DNA of 64,000 bases. It comes from Verrucomicrobia bacterium LW23. Lineage in GTDB: Bacteria; Verrucomicrobiota; Verrucomicrobiia; Methylacidiphilales; UBA1321. Shown one piece after another: positions 45,668-54,085 of this stretch. Numbering within the stretch: the stretch's first letter is position 1; every line of letters starts with the position of its first letter. The stretch covers positions 496,001 to 560,000 of the forward strand of contig QAZA01000045.1 of the NCBI GenBank assembly GCA_003054695.1, written 5' to 3'. The notes under the pieces were generated by a model. It made no database searches. It had not been told where the DNA came from and was given only the letters and a program-made list of their open reading frames with translations. Position numbers and translations under genes: made by a program.

Positions 45668-47587
45668 TTACGCCTGGGCCTGGCCGGCGTAGCCGCTGGT
45701 GCGGCCGCCGCGTCCGCCAAAGCGGAAGGGACGGGGACCGCCCTGGCCGCGGCCGCGAAAACCACCGCCGCCGCCCTGGCGGTGACCGCCGTGGCCGCTG
45801 TCCGCGTAGTCGCGGTTGTCGCCCTCGTTGCCGCCGGCGCGGGAGCCGTCGTCGTTGCGGATGTAGCCGCCCTCGTTGCGACGCGCGTGGCCGCCGGGGC
45901 GGCGCTGCGGGTTGCTGGTGCGGCTAAACTCGCGCTGCATGCTGCGTGACGCTTCGCGATCGCCGCGGTTGTTGCCGCCGGCCAGATCCAGCGAGGGCCC
46001 CTTGTGGAAGGGGTGATCCTTGACCACGGGGATCGGCTGGCGAATGAGGCGCTCGATGGTGCGGACGAGGTTGCGCTCGCTGCGGTCGCAGAACGAGATG
46101 GCCAGGCCTTCCGCTCCGGCGCGCGCTGTGCGGCCAATGCGGTGCACGTAGCTCTCCGGCTCTTCGGGCAGGTCAAAGTTGATGACCAGCGCCACGCCTT
46201 TGACGTCGATGCCGCGGGCGGCGATGTCGGTGGCGACCAGCACGCGGGTGCGGCCGGTGCGGAACGACTGCAGGGCGCGCTCGCGGGCGGCCTGGCTTTT
46301 GTTGCCGTGGATGGCGTCGGCGCGGATGCCGTCGCTGTCGAGGTTGTCGACCAGGCGGTTGGCGCTGTGCTTCATGCGCACAAACACCAGAACGAGGCCC
46401 TGCGGGTGCTGCTGCAGCGTGTGGACGAGAAGCTTGTGCTTGTCGTCGCGGTCCACAAAGCACAGACGCTGCTCAATGCGCTCGGCCGTGGAGGCGACGG
46501 GGGTTACCTCCACCTGCACGGGGCTGTTGAGGAAGCCGTTGGCCAGCTGCTGGATGGCCGGGGGCATGGTGGCGGAGAACAGGAGCGACTGGCGACGCGG
46601 GGGCAGCATGGCCAGCACCTTGCGCACGTCGACGACAAAGCCGAGGTCCAGCATGCGGTCCGCTTCGTCCAGAACGAAGATTTCGACGGCGTCCAGGCGC
46701 AGGTGGCCCTGCTGCTTCAGGTCGAGCAGGCGGCCGGGGGTGGCTACCAGGATGTCGACGCCGCGCTGCAGCTTGCGCACCTGCCAGTGCTGGCTTACGC
46801 CGCCGAAAACGACGGTGTGGGTCAGGCGCAGGTACTTGCCGTAGTTGTTGATGTTCTCCACGATCTGCGAGGCGAGCTCGCGCGTGGGGGTAAGGATGAG
46901 GCAGCGCACCTGGCGAGGCCCGGGAGGCTTCGGGTTGGTGGCCAGCATGTGCAGGATGGGCAGGGAGAACGCGGCGGTTTTGCCGGTACCCGTCTGCGCG
47001 CAGCCAATCAGATCCTTGCCTTGCAGCAGGTGCGGGATGGCCTGGGCCTGGATGGGCGAGGGCGAGGTATAGCCTTTGTCGCGCAGCGCACGCTGCACGG
47101 GCTCGCACAGCGCCAGCTGGGAGAACTGGACGCCGGAGCTGGGCATGGCGGATTCGCCTGCCGGGGCCGACTCCTCGTCGCTGTCGCTGTCGGAGATGTA
47201 GTCGGGCTCGGCGGTCTCGGCGGCGGCGGCTTCGACTGAAGCGCGGGCGGCCGAGGAGCCCTTGCGGAAGAACTCGCGGGGCGCGGCCTGCGAGGCGGGC
47301 GCGGGGGTGACCGAGGCGGTGGGGATCACACCCATCTCCATGTCGGAGCCGGTGATAAAGCCGTCATCTTCGTCGATAAACGTGTCATCGCTCTCAGCCG
47401 TAGCGGCCGCGTTGACGGCGGCGGCGGAGACGTTGTTGCCCTGGCCCTGATGACCAAAGCCGCCCTTGCCGCCTTTGAAGCCGGGCTTGCCTTTTCCGTT
47501 ATTGAAAAAGGACTTTTTGCGGGGCGCGCTTGTGGCGGCGGAGGTGGTGCCGCCCTTGGAAAAGGAGCGGAAGAAAGAAGACATCAT
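45668..47587 (-). CDS. DEAD-box RNA helicase with RGG-rich tail (RhlE-like)
   Basis: The 639-residue helicase has the Q motif (SPIQAQAIP), motif [34 protein letters not shown] in [24 protein letters not shown] and [14 protein letters not shown]. It belongs to the RhlE/DbpA-like bacterial group active in ribosome assembly and mRNA turnover. About 150 N-terminal residues are Gly/Lys-rich and acidic, and the C-terminus is an RGG/Gly-rich tail (GFRGRGQGG) likely to bind RNA. ATG 47587 is used; the frame is open further upstream but has no plausible start. A terminator follows. Confidence 0.92.
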   Translation of the reverse strand: MMSSFFRSFSKGGTTSAATSAPRKKSFFNNGKGKPGFKGGKGGFGHQGQGNNVSAAAVNAAATAESDDTFIDEDDGFITGSDMEMGVIPTASVTPAPASQAAPREFFRKGSSAARASVEAAAAETAEPDYISDSDSDEESAPAGESAMPSSGVQFSQLALCEPVQRALRDKGYTSPSPIQAQAIPHLLQGKDLIGCAQTGTGKTAAFSLPILHMLATNPKPPGPRQVRCLILTPTRELASQIVENINNYGKYLRLTHTVVFGGVSQHWQVRKLQRGVDILVATPGRLLDLKQQGHLRLDAVEIFVLDEADRMLDLGFVVDVRKVLAMLPPRRQSLLFSATMPPAIQQLANGFLNSPVQVEVTPVASTAERIEQRLCFVDRDDKHKLLVHTLQQHPQGLVLVFVRMKHSANRLVDNLDSDGIRADAIHGNKSQAARERALQSFRTGRTRVLVATDIAARGIDVKGVALVINFDLPEEPESYVHRIGRTARAGAEGLAISFCDRSERNLVRTIERLIRQPIPVVKDHPFHKGPSLDLAGGNNRGDREASRSMQREFSRTSNPQRRPGGHARRNEGGYIRNDDGSRAGGNEGDNRDYADSGHGGHRQGGGGGFRGRGQGGPRPFRFGGRGGRTSGYAGQAQA

Positions 47588-48078
47588 ATGCGTGATTTCG
47601 GATGCATTCCCCAATAAGCAGGCGATAGGTGTTTGCCTGCCCCGGGCTGCGGTCTCCGGAAAACGCGTGACGCACTGGCAAATGGCACTGCTGGCAAAAC
47701 CTTGTTGCGCTGAGATGTAGCAGGGGGACAATGCAATCCGCGTCGCAGCTGATGGTTTGATTCATCAGCGGGAAGCTAAACCGCACCGTCGCCGCGATCT
47801 GATTCAGGCGTCAGGCTTGCCGCATTCCATCCACCAGCGGGCGCGCCGTGGAGAAAAAGAGATCGGCCCCGTGGGAAATAGTCGATGAATGTATTTCCCT
47901 GAAAGATCTCTCATCGAGAAGACAACTTAAGGGGGCGGCATCCGCTGCTGACTCTTCTATCTAACAGATGGGGCCGGTGAATTGGAGCTCACTAAAACCG
48001 GCGGTACAATGCCTGCATCGCAATGGGGATGCAAGCCTTATTTTCAGATTTTTTTGCGGAAGGGAGAGGCGCAAGGTC
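47588..48078. other. Spacer between the permease and DEAD-box genes, no gene seen
   Basis: 491 bp. The 145 bp nearest the helicase could be a long 5' leader, as in cold-shock helicases. No strong repeat or promoter was recognised in the rest. Confidence 0.35.
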
Positions 48079-49566
48079 TTACACCGCGCCCTTCTTCTTC
48101 TGCCAGATCTGCGAGCCGTAGTACACCACCAGGCCGCTGAGGAGCGTGGCGAAGCCGGCCATGGATTCGACGGGCTTGTTTTGCAGCATCACCACCATCA
48201 TGTACACGCTGGTAATGATGAAGAAGAGCGGGGTGATGGGGTAGCCCCAGGCGCGGTAGGGGCGAGGCAGGTCGGGCTCGCGAAGGCGCAGGACGAAGAG
48301 ACCGGCAACGGTGAGTGTGGCGGAGACGGTCAGCGTAAACTGGATGTAGTTGAGAATCGTCTCCATGTTGCCCTCGCCCAGCCGCAGCATGGCCAGGGTA
48401 ATAAACATCTGCACCAGCACCGCCACCCAGGGGATGCCGCCCTTGCTCGTCTTGGCAAAGAAGGAGAGGGCAGCCACCTGCTCGCCCATGGCCTTGGAGA
48501 CGCGCGGGCCCACCCACGTGGTGGCGCTGATGGTGGCGATGAGCCCGAAGCAGATGATGGCCGAGACGATCTGCGCGCCGCTGGCGCCAAAAATGTGCAG
48601 CGCCGCCGGCGAGGCCACGTTTTTGACGCCCTTGAGCGCGGCCACCGGCGCCGCGTACAGGAAGATCATGTTGAGCAGCACGTACAGCGCCATCACAAAC
48701 ACCGTGCCCCACAGCAGCGCGCGCGGCAGGTTGCGCACGGGATCTTTCACCTCGTCAATAATATACGTAGCCGCGTTCCAGCCGGAGTACGAGTACATGA
48801 CCCAGTAGAGGCTGGAAGCAAAGCCGGCGCTGAAGATGAGCCAGACATCGCCCGCTTTGGGCGCGAAGGAGATGGGCTGGGGAGCGGGCGTTATCGTCAG
48901 GCCCGCCACAATCAGCGCCACAATAATCAGCAGCTTGGCCACCGTAAACACCGCCTGAAATATGCTGGTGGCCCGCAGCGACCACAGCTGCGCCACGGCA
49001 ATGCCCACTACCGCGGTAACGCCGATACGGAAATCCATGGCGTGAAAGGTGGCGGAGTCCAGTACCACATAGCCCGCCGCCTCGGTGCCTTTGCCTGCCT
49101 CGACATAGCCCATGGCGCTCATGGCATAGCCGCTCAGCGCCATGGCGCTAAGGGCAATCGGCACCGCAAAGCCAACCGTTACGGATAGCCAGCCGGCGAC
49201 GAATCCCACCGCCGGGTGGTAGATGCGCGAGAGAAAGTGGAACTCGCCGCCGGACCGGGGCAGCGCCGCGGCCAGCTCCGCGTAGGCAAAAGCGCCGCAC
49301 AGGGCAATGCATCCGCCGACGATCCAGAGCATCATGATGACAAACGGCGCCTCCGTAAAGAAGAGCTGAAAGCCCAGGCTGGTAAACACGCCCGTGCCGA
49401 TCATGTTGGCCACCACAATCCATATGGCCGTGCTCAGCGGCACCTTGTAGGCCTCCACCGCGGGGTCGTGATGCGCCATCGCCGCCTCCTCGGTACCGGA
49501 GTGGCCGGTTGCGCCAATAACAGTCGTCGCCTCATCGGGCGGAACGGGAGTGCGGGACGTGGACAT
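48079..49566 (-). CDS. APC superfamily amino acid permease
   Basis: The 495-residue transporter has about 12 membrane helices. The first contains VANMIGTGVFTSLGF, the substrate/cation-binding unwound helix of the APC fold, followed by GALCGAFAYAELAAALPRSGGEF-like residues (AYAELAAALPRSGGE), typical of the L-amino acid transporter and related groups. YSGWNAATYIIDEVKDP is another conserved loop. It imports or exchanges amino acids across the inner membrane; the substrate is not determined. The N-terminal 35 residues are polar. A start at the next Met (MAHHDP) is possible. Confidence 0.9.
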   Translation of the reverse strand: MSTSRTPVPPDEATTVIGATGHSGTEEAAMAHHDPAVEAYKVPLSTAIWIVVANMIGTGVFTSLGFQLFFTEAPFVIMMLWIVGGCIALCGAFAYAELAAALPRSGGEFHFLSRIYHPAVGFVAGWLSVTVGFAVPIALSAMALSGYAMSAMGYVEAGKGTEAAGYVVLDSATFHAMDFRIGVTAVVGIAVAQLWSLRATSIFQAVFTVAKLLIIVALIVAGLTITPAPQPISFAPKAGDVWLIFSAGFASSLYWVMYSYSGWNAATYIIDEVKDPVRNLPRALLWGTVFVMALYVLLNMIFLYAAPVAALKGVKNVASPAALHIFGASGAQIVSAIICFGLIATISATTWVGPRVSKAMGEQVAALSFFAKTSKGGIPWVAVLVQMFITLAMLRLGEGNMETILNYIQFTLTVSATLTVAGLFVLRLREPDLPRPYRAWGYPITPLFFIITSVYMMVVMLQNKPVESMAGFATLLSGLVVYYGSQIWQKKKGAV

Positions 49567-49745
49567 TGGCGTGGAAAGGGAAGGTGCGTACGTAGGTTAG
49601 GGAAAATGAAACTGTGGACAGGGCAAACGGCGCCTGGACACGCACTTGTACTTGCCCCCTCCCCAAGCGGCAACAGATTTCTGATCACGATTATCTCCAA
49701 AGCCCCCAACGCCGTGCCATCAGGTTCTCCTCCATCTGTCTCTAG

Positions 49746-49847
49746 CCCCACTTAGCGGCTTCGTCCCCCTTAGCGCGAAATATTCCCCCCATCCGATTCT
49801 CCAAGGGGAGAGTTTCGCACGAAGGGGGACGAAGCCGCTAAGTGGGG
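49746..49847. repeat. Long hairpin with CCCCACTTAGCGG arms
   Basis: CCCCACTTAGCGGCTTCGTC followed by CCCCTT pairs with its exact complement (49823-49847), and GCGAAA/TTTCGC extends the stem. Its CCCCCTTAG-GCGA core is similar to the first hairpin of the composite at 5811, which suggests a related family. Confidence 0.6.
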
Positions 49848-49890
49848 ATAGAGGGGGAGGGGAAAGGAGTAAGGCCTAATCGACTATTTA

Positions 49891-50034
49891 CCCGTTACGT
49901 ACGTTGCGTTCTGCCCGTTGCGACCTTTGCGTGAAAATCCGCTCCACGCGTTGCTTCACCCTGTGGCCGGGTGAAGTCCTTAACGGATTTTCACGCAACG
50001 GCCGCAACGGGCAGAAACGCAACGTACGCAACGG
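49891..50034. repeat. Fold-back element of the CGTTGCG family (copy C)
   Basis: The left arm CCCGTTACGTACGTTGCGTT leads to CTGCCCGTTGCGACC and GCGTGAAAATCCG; the right arm starts CGGATTTTCACGCAACGG and ends AACGTACGCAACGGGG. The stem is about 50 bp with few mismatches; GCTTCACC/GGGTGAAG forms the tip. It shares its core with 3081 and 6355. Together with the hairpin at 49746 it fills most of the 681-bp spacer before thiG. Confidence 0.75.
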
Positions 50035-50247
50035 GGGGGGAAGGGAGGATTGTCATGGAAGGCCGGTCCGCAAGTAGTTGAGTGGACTATGACCTGTTCT
50101 ACACCGCGCTGTCCCCGTCCCCTTTCTCCGCCCCCCCCTTTCTGGCTCCCTGTTTCTCCCCTTTCCGTGGTAAAACTCCCTATCCTCCCCCATCCTCCCC
50201 CGTTCCATGCTGGCGCGGCCGGGCAAACTTGTGTACAGTAACGCTAC

Positions 50248-51060
50248 ATGACTGCCCAACCGCCTCCCTCGCTGGCCGCCGCCTGTATGCCCTGGACGAT
50301 TGCCGGCCGCACGTTCCGCTCCCGTCTGCTGGTGGGCACCGGCAAGTTTGCGTCCAACCAGCTGATGGCCGACGCGCTGGCGGCCAGCGGGGCCGAGATC
50401 GTTACCGTGGCACTGCGCCGTGCCGATCTCTCCGGCCAGGATGATCCGTATGCCGACATCCTCAAGTTTATCGATCCCGACAAGTACCTCCTCCTGGCCA
50501 ACACCAGCGGCGCCATGAACGCCGCCGAAGCCGTGCGCCTGGCCCAGCTGGCCGCCGCCGCCGGCCTGCCCAAGTGGATCAAGCTGGAGATCCACCCCGA
50601 CCCGCGCTACCTGCTGCCCGATCCGGTCGAAACCCTCAAGGCTGCGGAAATCCTTGTGAACAAAGGCTTTGTGGTACTGCCCTACATCAATGCGGACCCG
50701 GTGCTGGCCAAGCGACTCCAGGAGGTCGGCACCGCCACCGTCATGCCGCTCGGCTCCCCCATCGGCTCCAACCGCGGTATCGAGACGCGCGGGCAGATCG
50801 AGATTATCCTGGAGCAGGCCACCGTCCCGGTCATTGTGGATGCCGGCATCGGCGCGCCATCGCACGCCGCCGAGGCGCTGGAGATGGGCGCCTCCGCCGT
50901 GCTCGTCAACACCGCCATCGCCGTCGCCTCGGATCCCGCGCGCATGGCGCACGCCTTCCAGATGGCCGTGGAAGGCGGGCGCGCCGCGTTTGAGATGGGC
51001 CTCGCCGCCCCCTCCCGCACCGCCAACGCCACCAGCCCGCTAACCGGGTTCCTCGCCTGA
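50248..51060 (+). CDS. thiG: Thiazole synthase
   Basis: The 270-residue TIM-barrel enzyme forms the thiazole phosphate of thiamine from DXP, ThiS thiocarboxylate and dehydroglycine. [15 protein letters not shown], the Schiff-base Lys112 in [34 protein letters not shown] and [21 protein letters not shown] are all typical. The N-terminus is about ten residues longer than average. No TPP riboswitch elements are recognised in the leader, which ends in pyrimidine-rich sequence. It is followed by a Fur-family gene 36 bp later; thiH lies convergently. Confidence 0.95.
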   Translation: MTAQPPPSLAAACMPWTIAGRTFRSRLLVGTGKFASNQLMADALAASGAEIVTVALRRADLSGQDDPYADILKFIDPDKYLLLANTSGAMNAAEAVRLAQLAAAAGLPKWIKLEIHPDPRYLLPDPVETLKAAEILVNKGFVVLPYINADPVLAKRLQEVGTATVMPLGSPIGSNRGIETRGQIEIILEQATVPVIVDAGIGAPSHAAEALEMGASAVLVNTAIAVASDPARMAHAFQMAVEGGRAAFEMGLAAPSRTANATSPLTGFLA

Positions 51061-51096
51061 GCCCGGATCTCCCCCTCTCTCCCTCCCCCCCGCATT

Positions 51097-51660
51097 GTGA
51101 AGACTAAAGCCGAAGACCGTTTTGAGTGGGCCGTGGAGGCCTGTCGCGCCCGAAAGTTCCGCTTTACCGTGGCGCTTACCGAGGTGCTGCGCTGCCTCTC
51201 CGCCGAGCGCCTGCCGATTAACTGGAGCGATCTGGCCAAACGGCCCGCCGTGGCGCGCCTGTGCGATCCCACCACCGTCTTCCGCATCATCAGCCGCCTG
51301 GAGAGTATGGGCATTGTGCGCCGCGTAGGCCTGCACAGCCGCCACACCCACTACGTCCTCTCCGCCCCCGGCGACTGCGCCGACTACCTGATTTGCAAAG
51401 CCTGCGGCGACATCCGCGACCTGCCGGTGGACTGCCCGCTGAGCGGCGTGGAAGCCGGTATCGAAGCCAAAACCGGCTACCGCACCCTCTTCCACGAGCT
51501 CGAAGTCTACGGCATTTGCCCCGAGTGCCAGAATCCCCCCGCCGCCACCGGCGGCACCAAGGCGCGCAGCAGCAAATCCGCCGCCCGCAAACGCGCCGCC
51601 GCTGCGGAACCCGGCCGGTGCCTCAGCTGCAACCCCATAGCGCTAAGCGAGATAAAGTAG
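51097..51660 (+). CDS. Fur family metal-dependent regulator
   Basis: The 187-residue regulator has a winged helix (RFTVALTEVLRCL, CDPTTVFRIISRLESMGIVRRV) and a dimerisation domain with two CxxC pairs that bind structural zinc (Cys100/Cys103 in CKACGD and Cys141/Cys144 in CPECQ). HSRHTHYVL takes the place of the metal-sensing region. It could be a Fur, Zur or PerR; the pattern does not decide. A 40-residue Lys/Ala-rich tail follows. The start is a GTG at 51097. Its position between thiG and thiH suggests metal control of thiamine synthesis. Confidence 0.87.
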   Translation: MKTKAEDRFEWAVEACRARKFRFTVALTEVLRCLSAERLPINWSDLAKRPAVARLCDPTTVFRIISRLESMGIVRRVGLHSRHTHYVLSAPGDCADYLICKACGDIRDLPVDCPLSGVEAGIEAKTGYRTLFHELEVYGICPECQNPPAATGGTKARSSKSAARKRAAAAEPGRCLSCNPIALSEIK

Positions 51661-51766
51661 CGGCAAGGCAGGCAGCGATGCAACCCGCTCCGCAAGTTGG
51701 CCGGAGGGGAAGCATACCTGGAGTCAGAGCAAGGCCTGCTTATGATTTCCCCCATTGCGTACGGCG

Positions 51767-52954
51767 CTAAGCGGCGGCCTCGGCCGCTTCCGCCTCGCAG
51801 AGGATGCCGGCGTCCCAGTCTTTCCACACGGGCTCCAGGCCCAGGGTGCGGAGTTTGCGGGCGATTTCGGCGGGGGTGCGGTCGTCGGAGATGTGGAACT
51901 GCTCGGTGGCGCTCAGCTCGGGGGCGCCGTCGCGGGTTTCCTCTTCGGTAAGGGCGATGTGCCGGCCTTTTTGGGTGCGGTGCAGGGCGTCCTTGCCGGC
52001 GCCTGTGTAGCCTCCCGGCTCGGTGTGGCTGCCGGCGCTCATCAGGGTAATGCCCAGGGGCATCAGGCCGTCGCGCAGCGGCGCGGGCTCGCGCGTGGAG
52101 AGGACGAGGCCGGCCTGGGGAAAGCAGATGCGCAGGGCGGCAATGAGCTGCACCATCTCCTTGTCAGGCAACAGGTAACGGGGCTCAAACTCCCCCGCGG
52201 CGGGGCGCATGCGGGGCAGGGAGATGGTGACCTGCGCCTTCCAACAGTGCTTCAGCAGCCACTCCGTGTGCGCCGCCACGGCCATCGCTTCGTCGCGCCA
52301 CGGGGCCAGGCCAAACAGCGCGCCGATGCCCAGGCGGCGGAACCCGGCGGCGTACGCGCGCTCCGGGCAGGCCATGCGCCACAGAAAATCCCGCTTGGGC
52401 CCGGCGACGTGCAGCTCCGCGTAGGGCTCGGGCTGGTAGGTCTCCTGATACACGACGAGGCCTTCCGCGCCGGCCTCCACCATGGGGAGGTAGTCCTCGG
52501 TCTCCATCGGCGCCACCTCCAGGGAGATGCCTGGGATGAACGGACGCAGTCGCGCCACACAGTCCGCCAGGTAGTTGCGAGAGACAAATTTGGGGTGCTC
52601 CCCGGCGACGAGCAGGATGTTGCGGAAGCCCTGCGCCGCCAGGTGCCGCGCCTCGGCCTCCACCTGATCGAGCGCGAGCGTGACGCGCAGGATCGGATTG
52701 TCGCGCGAGAAGCCGCAGTACTTGCACACGTTAATGCACTCGTTGGAGAGATAGAGCGGTGCAAACAGCCGCATCGTACGCCCAAAGTGCTGCCGCGTTA
52801 CGACTTGCGCCTCCCGCGCCATCGCCTCCAGCTCGCGCGGGGATTTCGGCTCCAGCATCCGGGCAAAACGCTGCATCAGCGGGCTGCGATACAGCCCGCC
52901 CGCGCTATAGTGCCCGCTGTGGAGAGATGCCGAGAATGCGTCCGCGAATGTCAT
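51767..52954 (-). CDS. thiH: 2-iminoacetate synthase
   Basis: The 395-residue radical SAM enzyme cleaves tyrosine to dehydroglycine for the ThiG reaction. The cluster cysteines are CINVCKYCGF (Cys73, Cys77, Cys80). NILLVAGEHPKFVS, EVAPMETEDY, GLVVYQETYQP and SLPRMRPAAGEF are typical of ThiH. A thiH instead of thiO suggests an anaerobic or facultative lifestyle. It converges with the fur-type gene and has its own promoter region upstream. Confidence 0.94.
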   Translation of the reverse strand: MTFADAFSASLHSGHYSAGGLYRSPLMQRFARMLEPKSPRELEAMAREAQVVTRQHFGRTMRLFAPLYLSNECINVCKYCGFSRDNPILRVTLALDQVEAEARHLAAQGFRNILLVAGEHPKFVSRNYLADCVARLRPFIPGISLEVAPMETEDYLPMVEAGAEGLVVYQETYQPEPYAELHVAGPKRDFLWRMACPERAYAAGFRRLGIGALFGLAPWRDEAMAVAAHTEWLLKHCWKAQVTISLPRMRPAAGEFEPRYLLPDKEMVQLIAALRICFPQAGLVLSTREPAPLRDGLMPLGITLMSAGSHTEPGGYTGAGKDALHRTQKGRHIALTEEETRDGAPELSATEQFHISDDRTPAEIARKLRTLGLEPVWKDWDAGILCEAEAAEAAA

Positions 52955-53054
52955 GGTGCCGAAGGTGCCGAGGTGAGCGTTGGGGATGGAGACGGGAAAG
53001 GCGAAGCGTAACGCGAAATCCGTACGTTAGCAAGCCGCGCGTCCTTTCCGCGGC

Positions 53055-53441
53055 CTACCGGGACAATCTGTAATGGCTCTCCTCGGCGCCCCAAAGCTCG
53101 CCGTAGCGGACGAGCAGGCGCGCGGTGCCCAGCGGCTTTCCCAACATGGCGGCCTCCTCCAGGGGCTGGTAGATCTTGTAGACGGCCACCTGAAAGCGCT
53201 CCCATGGGGTCAGCCCCGGGGCGAGAGCGCTGAAGGATCCGAGACTGGGTTTGCCCGCGTGTATCATCGGCAGCCCCGCCACGCGCATCATCGGGCCGTA
53301 GCTTAGCGGATACATCAGTAGCAGCGCGATGACGACGGCCACCAGGTTGCCGGCATAGCCGCGAGTGCCGGCGCGACCGGATGCCGGCGCGGCAGGCGTG
53401 CTGGTGTCGGGATGGGGATCTGGTTTGGGCGGGTGAGCCAT
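53055..53441 (-). CDS. Small one-helix membrane protein, LSYGP type
   Basis: The 128-residue product has a Pro-rich start, a membrane helix LVAVVIALLLMYPLSYGPMM, then a soluble part with YKIYQPLEEAAMLGKP and a terminal VRYGELWG. The LS[FY]GP, Y-x-P-[IL] and Y-x-x-x-W signature links it to the protein at 32209. Starts at 53495 or 53477 are possible; 53441 is preferred because it begins at a plausible MAHPPKP N-terminus. Function unknown. Confidence 0.62.
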   Translation of the reverse strand: MAHPPKPDPHPDTSTPAAPASGRAGTRGYAGNLVAVVIALLLMYPLSYGPMMRVAGLPMIHAGKPSLGSFSALAPGLTPWERFQVAVYKIYQPLEEAAMLGKPLGTARLLVRYGELWGAEESHYRLSR

Positions 53442-53513
53442 TGGTGATCCGCGTGTTGTGTTTGCTATCATAGACATCTTCAGCCCGCGCTCCACGCATT
53501 TTCTTGAAGTTTA

Positions 53514-53552
53514 TTTCTAATGTAGAAATTTCCACTACACATGATGTAGTGG
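53514..53552. promoter_or_regulatory. Two adjacent palindromes upstream of the LSYGP gene
   Basis: TTTCTAATGTAGAAA (53514-53528) and CCACTACACATGATGTAGTGG-like arms (CCACTACA and TGTAGTGG, 53532-53552) lie in tandem 70 bp before the start. Both share a TGTAG element and could bind one regulator. Confidence 0.35.
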
Positions 53553-54085
53553 CACCGCGACGACATATGAACGTTGTCGCCGCTTTGCAATTGATTTCGG
53601 CTTAACGCGGCTGTGCGGATGCAACAACGTGTGCTGAGATTCCGAGCGTTCATTGCAGTCCTCAGCCCGACGCACGGATGGGGCAGGCCCAGGCGAGAAG
53701 GCGTTTCACTCAGGTCAACATCGCCTGTGATGTGCTCGCACGCTATGGAATGCGTGCATGCCTGCGCAATTAATCATGAATTCTATTCATATGGCGCGGC
53801 CAAAAGATTTCATGCTTCGCGCATCCACTGCCTTGCCTCAGCTCGCAGCGCCTCAGCCGCAATAAGTTACATGTATTAGCATAAATGCCATGCTCTTGCG
53901 CTTCTCACAAATGCCTTTACATCTAGCTCTTATAAGCAATACTGGCCTCCCGTTCCTTCCCTTTAAGGTGTCAACACTGGCGTGACAAGACATACACGGC
54001 GCGCCATGGTTGAGGCAATCGCGCTGGACACACCCGGCGCTTTCACACTATAAACCGTCTTTTCCTCACACCCGATCCCCCGTTT
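53553..54085. other. AT-richer spacer upstream of tkt
   Basis: About 530 bp with no supported gene. A short plus-strand frame at 53613-53879 has no recognisable content. The GC is visibly lower than in the flanking genes. Confidence 0.35.

Noticed and set aside
50035-50247. TPP riboswitch ahead of thiG
   Set aside because: The CUGAGA and ACCUG-type conserved blocks are not present in the leader.
53613-53879. 88-residue frame in the gap before tkt
   Set aside because: No signal, domain or composition bias typical of a gene; start and leader are not convincing.
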